From NCBI RefSeq assembly GCF_009498035.1, contig NZ_CP034550.1, forward strand, positions 10,540,001-10,604,000: 64,000 nt of DNA, given 5' to 3'. Position 1 is the first letter of the stretch, and every line of letters begins with the position of its first letter. Below are positions 32,542 through 41,690 of this stretch, piece after piece. Below the pieces are notes generated by a model, which ran no database searches, was not told where the DNA came from, and saw only the letters and a program-made list of their open reading frames with translations. The position numbers were made by a program, and so were the translations under genes. This DNA is from Saccharothrix syringae (GTDB taxonomy: Bacteria > Actinomycetota > Actinomycetes > Mycobacteriales > Pseudonocardiaceae).

Positions 32542-34476
32542 GTGAGCCATGATGCCGTCGTGTCCAGATTCCGCCAGCGGGCCGTGCTGACCGGGTGCGT
32601 GCTGGCCGCCGTGCTCACGACGGCGGGCCTTTTCGTCACCGACTACGGCATCGACCCCGACGTGTGGCTGATCGGTTTGGCCGTGGCCTTCCTCGTGCTG
32701 CTCGCCGCGCTGGACCCGTGGCTGCACCGCAGGCGCGCCGCCGGCCTGGCCACCGACGACAACCTCGACGCCGCCGCGAGCGCGCTCGCCAGGGCCCTGC
32801 ACACCCAGTGGAACGAGGAGTGCCGCGCCCGCGGCCTGGAGGACCACCTCCTCGACCTGCACTGGAGCGCGCTGGAGGGCGAACCCGGCCACAGCGACGG
32901 CGTGCTCGGCGCGTTCCGGCGCAGCGGCGGGCGCATGGTGTTCCTCGGCGACCCGGGCGCGGGCAAGAGCACCACGGCGATGCTGCTCACCATCGGCCTG
33001 CTCGACCGGCGCGCCGGCGAGCCGGTGCCGTTCCTGCTCCCGCTGTCCACCTGGGACCCGGGCGTGGAGGACGTGCGCACCTGGATGACCCGCCGCCTCT
33101 ACGAGGACCACCCGGCGCTGCGCAACACCGAGCTGTACGGCAGCTACGCGGGCGAGCTGCTGGTGGAGCAGCGGCGGGTGTTCCCGGTGCTCGACGGCCT
33201 CGACCAGGTGCCCGCCGCGCAGCGGGCCGACGCGCTCGACCGCGTCAACCGGGCGTTCCCGAGGTCCCAGCCGCTGGTGCTGACCTGCCGCACCGAGGAG
33301 TTCGCCGACGCGCGCACCCCGGTCGCCGGCGCCCACGTCGTGCAGCTCCAGCCGCTGGACCACGAGGAGATCGCGGGCTACCTGCGGTCGACCGCCGACC
33401 CGGTGACCGCGGCCCGCTGGGAGCCGATCTTCCTGCACCTGCGCGACGAGCCGGACGGCCGCCTGGCCGAGGCGCTGTGCACGCCGCTGGCGGTGTGGCT
33501 CGCGGGCGTGGTGTACGCCTACGGCGAGCCGAGCGAGCTGCTGGACCGCGCCCGCTTCCCCGACCGCCGCGCGATCGAGGACCACCTGGTGGACGCGCTG
33601 GTCGCGGGCTCGTTCGGCGACCGGGGCGTGGCCCACCAGGTCCGGGCGAGCCAGGTGTGGCCGCGGGAGCGGGCCCGGCGCTGGCTGGCGTTCCTGGCCA
33701 CCCAGATGTGCGACCGCGGCGTGCGCGAGCTGGCCTGGTGGGACCTGCGGCGCTCGGTCCGCGGCCCGTGGCTGGCGGCGCTCGGCGCCCTGTCGCTGGG
33801 CCTGATCGGCGGGTTCGGCGTGGCGTGGCTGATGGCGTACGCGAGCACGCCGGAGCTGGCCCCGGTCACGGGCCTGGGCGCCGGCCTGGTCGTCGCGGTG
33901 GCCGCCCTGCACGCCTCGCGGCTGCGCTCGCCCAAGCCGCGGCTCGGCGTGTGGCGCAGCCTGGTCGTGGTCAGCGGCGTGCTAGGCACGGCCGTCGGTC
34001 TGGTGTTCTGGGCGCTGTACGGGCTGTCCGCGGGCCTGGTGGTCGGCCTGGGCATCGCGGTGGCGGCGGCGCTGCGGTTCGCGCTGGCCGACAACGCCGA
34101 GCTGACCCACCCGTCGAGCCCGAGGTGGACCATGGCGCGCGACCGCGTCGCGGTGTGGACCGGCTCGCTGGTGCTGGCCGTGGTGTTCGGCGCGGCGGCC
34201 GGCCTGGTGTTCGGGCCGTACCAGACCGGCATGGTGGGCCTGGGCCTGGCGTGCGGCCTGCTGCTCGGCTTCACGCTGTCCGTGCTGCACCTGCGCTGGT
34301 GGTGGTTCACCGTGGCGCGGATCTGGCTGGCGGTGCGCGGCAGGCTGCCGTGGGAGCTGACGCTGTTCCTGGAGGACGCCCGCAAGCTCGGCGTGCTGCG
34401 CCAGGCGGGCGCCGCCTACCAGTTCCGGCACGCGCTGGTGCAGGACCGGCTGGCGGGCGCCCGCGCGCGGGTCCGC

Positions 34477-34488
<12 letters not shown>
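32542..34488 (+). CDS. NACHT-domain NTPase with membrane segments
   Basis: A 648-aa STAND-class NTPase. Two N-terminal transmembrane helices (about residues 13-62) come before the NACHT domain. Its Walker A is FLGDPGAGKSTTAM (about 134-146), Walker B is VFPVLDGLDQVP (about 213-224), and LVLTCRTEEFADAR is sensor 1. The C-terminal region (about 410-590) has several further hydrophobic segments instead of sensor repeats. Relatives act in signalling and phage defence in actinobacteria. Here no separate effector domain is visible, so its output is unknown. GTG starts at 32542 or 32560. It overlaps the convergent aminotransferase gene by 12 bp. Confidence 0.85.
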
Positions 34489-35649
<1,161 letters not shown>

Positions 35650-35678
35650 GACTGCGCATCTTCACGGACAATGGCGGT

Positions 35679-36935
35679 GTGGAGCAACTGACCGCCGCTG
35701 ACCAGCTCAAGCGCCGTGGCCTGCGCCGGATGAAGCTCGTGGCCACCGGGTTCTTCGCCGCCGCGACGGTGGTCTTCGTCGTCGCGCTGCTGTTCGAGGA
35801 GGGCGGACCGGCCTGGGTGGGGTACGTGCGCGCGGCCGCCGAGGCGGGCATGGTCGGCGCGCTCGCCGACTGGTTCGCCGTGACGGCGCTGTTCCGCAGG
35901 CCGCTGGGGCTGCCGATCCCGCACACGGCGATCATCCCGACCCGCAAGGACGCCTTCGGCGACGCGCTGGGGTCGTTCGTCGGGCAGAACTTCCTGTCCG
36001 AGGCGGTGGTGCGGGACAAGCTGCGGCGGGTCGAGGTGGCGCGGCGGCTGGGCGAGTGGCTGGTCCGGCCCGAGAACGCCGAGCGGGTGACGTCCGAGCT
36101 GGCCAACGTGGTGCGCGGCGCGGTGACCGTGCTGCGCGACGAGGACGTGCAGGCCGTGGTCGAGCACGCGATCGCGCGGCGGCTGGTGGACCGGCCGTGG
36201 GGGCCGCCGCTGGGCAGGCTGCTCGGGCAGGTGCTGGCCGACGGGGCGCACCACAAGCTGGTGGACCTGGTGTGCGACCGCGCCTACGACTGGGTGCGGG
36301 ACAACTACGACAAGGTCATGAGCGTGGTCACCCAGCGCGCGCCCACGTGGTCGCCGAAGTTCGTGGACTCGCTGCTCGGCGACAAGGTCTACACCGAGCT
36401 GCTGAACTTCGCGTGGGCGGTGAAGACCGACGTCAACCACCCGATGCGGCTCGCGGTGGACCAGTTCCTGATCGAGTTCGCCGAGGACCTGCGCACCGAC
36501 CCGGCCACCATGCAGCGGGCCGACCAGGTCAAGCAGCAGGTCGTCGGGCACCCCGACGTGCAGCGGCTCATCGGCTCGGCGTGGGGCACGGCGAAGAAGA
36601 TGCTGCTCGACGCGGCCGAGGACCCGTCCTCCGAGCTGCGGCGGCGCGTGCGCGAGGGCCTGCTGTCGTTCGGGCGCAGGCTGGTCGGGGACGAGTCGAT
36701 GCGCGCGAAGGTCGACGGGTGGGTCGAGGGCGCGGCGGCGTACGTGGTGACGCACTACCGCGACGAGATCACCACGCTGATCACCGACACCGTCGAGCGC
36801 TGGGACGCCGAGGAGACCTCGCGCAAGATCGAGCTGCAGGTCGGTCGCGACCTGCAGTTCATCCGCATCAACGGCACGGTCGTGGGCGCCCTGGCGGGCC
36901 TGCTCATCTACACCGTCGGCCAGCTGGTCGTCTGA
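35679..36935 (+). CDS. DUF445 domain membrane protein (YjiN/YheB-like)
   Basis: A 418-aa protein with an N-terminal transmembrane helix (LVATGFFAAATVVFVVALLF), a second (GMVGALADWFAVTALF) containing the conserved DWFAVTALFRRPLGLPIPHTAIIP motif of DUF445, a long helical soluble region, and a C-terminal helix (VVGALAGLLIYTVGQLVV). Function not established. GTG start at 35679. Array E begins 24 bp after the stop. Confidence 0.9.
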   Translation: MEQLTAADQLKRRGLRRMKLVATGFFAAATVVFVVALLFEEGGPAWVGYVRAAAEAGMVGALADWFAVTALFRRPLGLPIPHTAIIPTRKDAFGDALGSFVGQNFLSEAVVRDKLRRVEVARRLGEWLVRPENAERVTSELANVVRGAVTVLRDEDVQAVVEHAIARRLVDRPWGPPLGRLLGQVLADGAHHKLVDLVCDRAYDWVRDNYDKVMSVVTQRAPTWSPKFVDSLLGDKVYTELLNFAWAVKTDVNHPMRLAVDQFLIEFAEDLRTDPATMQRADQVKQQVVGHPDVQRLIGSAWGTAKKMLLDAAEDPSSELRRRVREGLLSFGRRLVGDESMRAKVDGWVEGAAAYVVTHYRDEITTLITDTVERWDAEETSRKIELQVGRDLQFIRINGTVVGALAGLLIYTVGQLVV

Positions 36936-36958
36936 GACCCGCCGGCACCGAACGCACG

Positions 36959-37090
36959 CGTGTCATGCCTCCAGCTCCGGCGTGTCATGCGCTCAGCCCC
37001 GGCGTGTCATGCGCTCAGACCCCGCGAGTCGAACGCTCACGACCCTCGTGTCGAACGTTCACGACCCCCGGGTTCAACGCCCACGACCCC
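36959..37090 (+). repeat. 22-bp repeat array E, 6 units
   Basis: Units start at 36959, 36981, 37003, 37025, 37047 and 37069. Cores are ATGC, ATGC, ATGC, GAAC, GAAC and CAAC, again in runs of like units. It fills the convergent gap between the DUF445 stop and the CGNR-gene stop, ending 23 bp before the latter. Confidence 0.93.
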
Positions 37091-37112
37091 GCGCCGGACG
37101 TGCGGACGGCGG

Positions 37113-37649
37113 TCAGGTCACGCTCAGGGCGCGGCGTTCGCGCCAGTTGCGCGCCTTCTCCCGGTTCCCGCACGTCTGCATCGAGCACCAGGTGCGCGAG
37201 CGGTTGCGCGAGCGGTCGAAGAACGCCCACCGGCAGTCGTCCGCCTGGCAGATCTTGAACCGCTCCCACGAGCCCAGCACCGCCAGCCGCGCCGCCGCGC
37301 CGAGCACCGCGCCCAGGGCGTCGGTGCCGGACATGGTCGGCACGCCGCGGCTGAGGTCGACGCGGACCAGGCCCGCGGCGGGGGTGGGATCGGGTCCGTC
37401 GTGCCGTTCGCCCAGCGAGGCCCGCAGCGAGTTCCGGGCGGCACGGACCTCGGGCAGTTCGCCCGGCCGGCCGAGGCCGCGTTCGGTGACCCACGCGCGC
37501 CAGGCGGCGGCACTGTCCAGGACGTCCGTGCCGAGCTCTAGGTCTCGGGTGTTCAGGAAAGCGAGCAGCAGCTCCACATCGTGTTCCGCATCGCCGGCTC
37601 GACCCTGCGGGAAAGCCGCGTGGTCCCAGCCGGCCGCCAGACCAGTCAC
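37113..37649 (-). CDS. CGNR zinc-finger transcriptional regulator
   Basis: A 178-aa protein. An N-terminal ABATE-like helical domain (DVELLLAFLNTRDLELGTDVL; VRAARNSLRASLG) is followed by the CGNR zinc finger (CQADDCRWAFFDRSRNRSRTWCSMQTCGN), which binds zinc through four cysteines and probably DNA through the RSR segment. Family members are stress-related regulators of unknown ligand. GTG start at 37649. The upstream region is divergent from the PadR gene. Confidence 0.92.
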   Translation of the reverse strand: MTGLAAGWDHAAFPQGRAGDAEHDVELLLAFLNTRDLELGTDVLDSAAAWRAWVTERGLGRPGELPEVRAARNSLRASLGERHDGPDPTPAAGLVRVDLSRGVPTMSGTDALGAVLGAAARLAVLGSWERFKICQADDCRWAFFDRSRNRSRTWCSMQTCGNREKARNWRERRALSVT

Positions 37650-37771
37650 CCCTCCACTGTAGGCGCCGGAAGGTCCCGATGTGGCGAAGTAACCGTCAAA
37701 TGGTTTTAGCCGGTTAGCCCTTCTGCCCTTTCGGGTGACACTCTCCTTTCGCCCGATCGGGTTATGAACCC

Positions 37772-37794
37772 TGTGTATACATCGTGTGTATAGT
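37772..37794 (+). promoter_or_regulatory. PadR operator/promoter, probable leaderless start
   Basis: TGTGTATA occurs twice (37772-37779 and 37785-37792), and the arms TATACA (37776-37781) and TGTATA (37787-37792) form a dyad with a 5-bp centre. The second box runs into a -10-like TATAGT (37789-37794), which places transcription start at about the ATG at 37802. The mRNA is thus likely leaderless and repressor binding would block the -10. PadR regulators typically bind such AT-rich dyads. Confidence 0.7.
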
Positions 37795-37801
37795 CGGTCC
37801 C

Positions 37802-38326
37802 ATGTCAATCGGACACACCCTGCTGGGCCTGCTGGAGAAGGGTCCGCGGCACGGGTACGACCTGAAGAGGGCCTACGACGAGCGCTTCGGCCAGGACCGG
37901 CCGCTGCACTACGGGCAGGTCTACACGACGCTGTCGCGCCTGCTCCGCAACGGTCTCGTCGAGGAGGCCGGGGTCGAGGCGGGCGACGGTCCGGAGCGCA
38001 AGCGGTACGCGATCACGGGCGCGGGTGTGACCGACGTGGAGCGCTGGCTCGGCACCCCGGAGAAGCCGGAGCCCTACCTCCAGAACACCCTCTACACCAA
38101 GGTCGTGCTGGCCCTGCTCTCCGGCCGCAGCGCCGACGAGGTGCTCGACGTCCAGCGCACCGCGCACCTGGCCGCGATGCGCGAGCTGACCAGGCGGAAG
38201 GCCGACGGCGACCTGGCCGACCAGCTGATCTGCGACCACGCCCTGTTCCACCTCGAAGCCGACCTGCGCTGGCTGGAGCTGACCGCCGCGCGCCTCGGCC
38301 AGCTGAAGACGGCGGTGACCCGGTGA
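37802..38326 (+). CDS. PadR-family transcriptional regulator
   Basis: A 174-aa PadR regulator. The winged HTH (residues 1-80) includes GHTLLGLLEKGPRHGYDLKRAYDERF and the GQVYTTLSRLLRNGLVEE recognition helix. A C-terminal helical dimerisation region (Vir_act_alpha type, DLADQLICDHALFHLEADLRWLELTAARL) follows. It probably represses the downstream ABC exporter until a ligand binds. The end overlaps the ATPase start (GTGA), so all three genes form a coupled operon. Confidence 0.94.
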   Translation: MSIGHTLLGLLEKGPRHGYDLKRAYDERFGQDRPLHYGQVYTTLSRLLRNGLVEEAGVEAGDGPERKRYAITGAGVTDVERWLGTPEKPEPYLQNTLYTKVVLALLSGRSADEVLDVQRTAHLAAMRELTRRKADGDLADQLICDHALFHLEADLRWLELTAARLGQLKTAVTR

Positions 38327-39000
38327 ACGCCCTGCTCGAAGCGGTCGACCTGCACAAGTCGTTCGGGCCGACCCCGGCGCTCGACGGCGCGGGCCTGCGC
38401 GTGCACGCCGGCGAGGTCGTCGCCGTGATGGGCCCCTCGGGCTCGGGCAAGTCGACCCTGCTGCACTGCCTGGCGGGCATCCTCCAGCCCGATCGGGGCA
38501 CGGTGCGCTACCGGGACGTGGAGCTGAGCGCGCTGGGTGACGGCCCGCGCAGCGAGCTGCGGCGCACCGACTTCGGCTTCGTGTTCCAGTTCGGGCAGCT
38601 GGTGCCGGAGCTGAGCTGCCTGGAGAACGTGGCCCTGCCGCTGCGCCTGGGCTCGGTGAAGCGGCGGGAGGCCGAGTCGCGCGCCCGGGAGTGGCTGGAG
38701 CGGCTGGAGGTCGCCGACGTGGCGGACAAGCGCCCCGGCGAGACCTCCGGCGGCCAGGGGCAGCGGGTGGCGGTGGCGCGGGCCCTGGTGACCGGTCCGC
38801 GGGTGGTGTTCGCCGACGAGCCGACGGGCGCGCTCGACTCCCTCAACGGCGAGCGCGTGATGCAGCTGCTGGTCACCGCCGCCAAGGAGACCGACGCGGC
38901 CGTGGTGCTGGTGACGCACGAGCCGCGCGTGGCGGCGTACTCCGACCGCGAGGTCGTGGTGCGCGACGGCCGGTCGCGCGAGATGGAGCCGGTCCGGTGA
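38323..39000 (+). CDS. ABC transporter ATP-binding protein (MacB/LolD type)
   Basis: A 225-aa ATPase. Walker A GPSGSGKST (about residue 40), Q-loop FGFVFQFGQLVPELS, signature TSGGQGQRVAVARAL, Walker B VVFADEPTGALDS and the switch His in VLVTHEPR. It is the MacB/LolD subfamily that pairs with FtsX-type permeases in exporting peptides, drugs or lipoproteins. Overlaps both neighbours by GTGA. Confidence 0.95.
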   Translation: MNALLEAVDLHKSFGPTPALDGAGLRVHAGEVVAVMGPSGSGKSTLLHCLAGILQPDRGTVRYRDVELSALGDGPRSELRRTDFGFVFQFGQLVPELSCLENVALPLRLGSVKRREAESRAREWLERLEVADVADKRPGETSGGQGQRVAVARALVTGPRVVFADEPTGALDSLNGERVMQLLVTAAKETDAAVVLVTHEPRVAAYSDREVVVRDGRSREMEPVR

Positions 39001-41303
39001 GGCGGTGGTGGTCCGACCTGGCGCTCGGCGTCCGGCTCGCCCTCGGCGGCGGCCGCACGTCGTGGGTCCGGCTCGTGCTGACCGGGGCGGGCATCGGCAT
39101 CGGCGTCGCCGTGCTGCTGGCCGCCTCGTCGATGACGACCGTGCTGGCCGAGCGGGACGCCCGGGCGGCCGCGACCCAGGCGGTGCACCCGGAGCCGGGC
39201 CGGGACCTCGACCGCGACCGCGCGCTGTTCCAGGTCTCCTGGTTCACCGAGTACCGCGGCGAGTCGATCGCCGGCCGGTTCGTGAAGGCGGGCGGGCCGG
39301 GCGCGCCGGTGCCGCCGGGCCTGCCGCGGCTCCCCGGCGACGGCGAGGTCTTCCTCTCGCCCGCCCTGGCGGAGCTGCTGGCCTCGCCCGAGGGCGCGGT
39401 GCTGCGCGAGCGGTTCCCGCAGCGGGTGCTCGGCACGATCGACCGGGCCGGCCTGAACGCGCCGAACGACCTGCTGTTCTACGCGGGCGATCCGACCGTG
39501 CTCGAAGAGGAGGACAACGCGATCGTCGGGTTCGGCGGTGCGCTGCGGGAGCGCAGCCTGGACCCGGTCCTGTCGCTGATGATCCTGGTGGGCGTGGTCG
39601 CCCTGCTGTTCCCCGTGCTGGTGTTCGTGGGCATCAGCACCCGGCTCGCGGGCGCGGAGCGCGACCGCAGGCTCTCGGCGCTGCGGCTGGTCGGCGCGGG
39701 CGCGCGGCGCGTGCGGCGGATCGCGGCGGGCGAGGCGCTGCTCGGGGCGTTCATCGGGCTGGCGGTGGGTGCCGCGCTGTTCCTCTTCGGACGCCGGTTC
39801 GTGGAGGACGTCCGGCTGCTCGGCATCAGCGTGTTCGTCGAGGACCTGACCCCGTCGCCGCCGCTCGCGGCGCTGATCGCCGTGCTGGTGCCCGTGCTGG
39901 CCGTGACCACGGCGATCATCGCGATGCGCCGCACGGTGGTCGAGCCGCTGGGCGTGGTGCGCCACGCGAAGCCGGTGCGGCGGGTGCTGTGGTGGCGGGT
40001 GCTGCCGATCTTCCTGGGCTCGGCCGCGCTGTTGTCGCAGTCCGACGCGATGGGCGGCGAGCGGGGCAGGGCGTCGGAACCGGTCCTGATCGCCGGCATC
40101 GTGCTGCTCCTGCTGTCCATCCCGCTGATGCTGCCGTGGCTGGTCGAACGGGTGGTCGGCCGGCTGCGCGGTGGCGCGCCGTCGTGGCAGCTCGCCGTGC
40201 GCAGGCTCCAGTTGGAGAGCGGCACGGCCGCCCGCGTGGTCGGCGGCGTGGCCGTGGTGCTGGCCGGCGGCATCGCCCTGCAGTCGGTGATGGCGAGCGC
40301 CGAGAGCCGGCTCGTCGACGAGCCGGTCCCGGAGGTCGACCTGAGCCGGGTCGAGGTCCACCTGTCCAACGCGGTCCCGGGGCTGGCCGAGCAGACCGTG
40401 GCGGCGCTGGAGCGGTCGGTCGGCGTGGAGCGGGTGCACCCGACGCGGAGCGTGACGCTGCGCCGCGGCGCGGAGGACTACCAGGCGGTGACCATCGGCA
40501 CGTGCGAGGTGCTGCGCGCCTACGCGGAGGTGCCGTCCTGCCGGGACGGTGACGCGTTCTTCGTGGACGGCGACCACACGGTCAACGGCACCTCCCCGGC
40601 CCCGCGGCCGGGCGCGGTGTACACCGTCGTGCGCGACGACCCCGAGGAGTCGGGTCCTGAGTGGACGGTGCCGCGGTACGTCGAGGCCAAGCCGAACAAC
40701 ACCGTCATGAGCAACCGCACCGGCCTGATGGTGACGCCGTCGGTGGCCGCGGACCTGCCGCAGGCCGACGCCCACGCCAGCGTGCTGGTGCTGGTCGACC
40801 CGGCGCAGCCGGACGTCGCCGAGCGGGTCCGCAACGCCCTGGCACCGCTGACGTGGCGCACCTACGCGTCGTACTTCGGCGACACGGGCGTCCCCCAGCG
40901 GGTGGAGGAGTTCCGCAGCATCCGGCAGGCCCTGCTGGCGGGCTCGCTGATCACCCTGCTCATGGCCGGCGCCAGCCTCCTGGTCCTGGGCCTGGAACAG
41001 GTCCGCGAGCGCAGGCGCCCCCTGGCGGTGCTGGCCGCCGGCGGCGTGCCGAGGAGCACCCTGGCGCGCTCGCTGCTGTGGCAGAACGCCGTGCCGCTGC
41101 TGCTCGCCCTGGTTGCCGGCGTCGTGGTGGGCGGCGGTCTGGGCATCCTGCTCCTGCGGGTGATCACCCAGCCGATCGTCCTGGACTGGGCGGGGATCGC
41201 GGTGCTCAGCGGCACGGCGGCGCTGATGGTGCTGGTCGTGACGCTGCTGTCGCTGCCGTCCCTGCACCGGGCGACGGGTGCCCTCGGCCTGCGCGCCGAG
41301 TGA
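38997..41303 (+). CDS. FtsX-like ABC permease 1
   Basis: A 768-aa permease. Helix 1 (WVRLVLTGAGIGIGVAVLLAASSM) is followed by an extracytoplasmic domain (about 50-190). An FtsX module has LSLMILVGVVALLFPVLVFVGISTRLAGAERDRRLSALRLVGA and two further helices. A second half has another external domain (about 430-620) and a C-terminal FtsX module (LITLLMAGASLLVLGLEQVRERRRPLAVLAAGGVPRSTL). Two FtsX modules in one chain could form the full membrane part alone. It is related to the second permease at 41691. Confidence 0.92.
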   Translation: MRRWWSDLALGVRLALGGGRTSWVRLVLTGAGIGIGVAVLLAASSMTTVLAERDARAAATQAVHPEPGRDLDRDRALFQVSWFTEYRGESIAGRFVKAGGPGAPVPPGLPRLPGDGEVFLSPALAELLASPEGAVLRERFPQRVLGTIDRAGLNAPNDLLFYAGDPTVLEEEDNAIVGFGGALRERSLDPVLSLMILVGVVALLFPVLVFVGISTRLAGAERDRRLSALRLVGAGARRVRRIAAGEALLGAFIGLAVGAALFLFGRRFVEDVRLLGISVFVEDLTPSPPLAALIAVLVPVLAVTTAIIAMRRTVVEPLGVVRHAKPVRRVLWWRVLPIFLGSAALLSQSDAMGGERGRASEPVLIAGIVLLLLSIPLMLPWLVERVVGRLRGGAPSWQLAVRRLQLESGTAARVVGGVAVVLAGGIALQSVMASAESRLVDEPVPEVDLSRVEVHLSNAVPGLAEQTVAALERSVGVERVHPTRSVTLRRGAEDYQAVTIGTCEVLRAYAEVPSCRDGDAFFVDGDHTVNGTSPAPRPGAVYTVVRDDPEESGPEWTVPRYVEAKPNNTVMSNRTGLMVTPSVAADLPQADAHASVLVLVDPAQPDVAERVRNALAPLTWRTYASYFGDTGVPQRVEEFRSIRQALLAGSLITLLMAGASLLVLGLEQVRERRRPLAVLAAGGVPRSTLARSLLWQNAVPLLLALVAGVVVGGGLGILLLRVITQPIVLDWAGIAVLSGTAALMVLVVTLLSLPSLHRATGALGLRAE

Positions 41304-41690
41304 CCTCGTCCGAGGTGACCGGTCGGGGGTGGTCGCCGGCCCTGGCGACCACCCCCGACCGGAGCCGGCCACGGCTCCGCGACACGGGGGCACGTCCGAA
41401 CCGGCGAACGCCCCACCAGCTCGGCCGAGCACCGCACCACCCAACCGAGCACCGCGCCACCCACCGGTCCCCGGCACCGCCGAGGTCGACGCCCGCGCCA
41501 CCGCCCGCCCAGCCCTGTCCCGCCCAGCCCCGTCCCGCGCGCGGGCAGGCATCGACCCCGCCCACGAACCAATCCCCGGCAACAACCCCGCCCGAGGCCA
41601 CGCGGCCGCATCGTGAAGCGTCTTTACCAGTGTGACGACTCTCGAAGACATCCCACGAGCGGTCCACCGGAGCGGGCGGGGTGCATCCCG
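41304..41690. other. Intergenic region between the two permease genes
   Basis: A 387-bp region containing a strong hairpin at 41319-41362 just after permease 1. A Pro/Ala-rich C-rich stretch with short CCCGCCCAGCCC-type repeats (about 41500-41540) follows. A lower-GC stretch at about 41610-41650 (GCGTCTTTACCAGTGTGACGAC) is the likely promoter of permease 2. No gene seen. Confidence 0.55.
41319..41362 (+). terminator. Strong hairpin terminator after permease 1
   Basis: A perfect 19-bp stem (arms 41319-41337 and 41344-41362) with a 6-nt loop, 16 bp after the permease 1 stop. It probably ends the PadR-ABC-permease operon and makes permease 2 a separate transcription unit. Confidence 0.88.
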
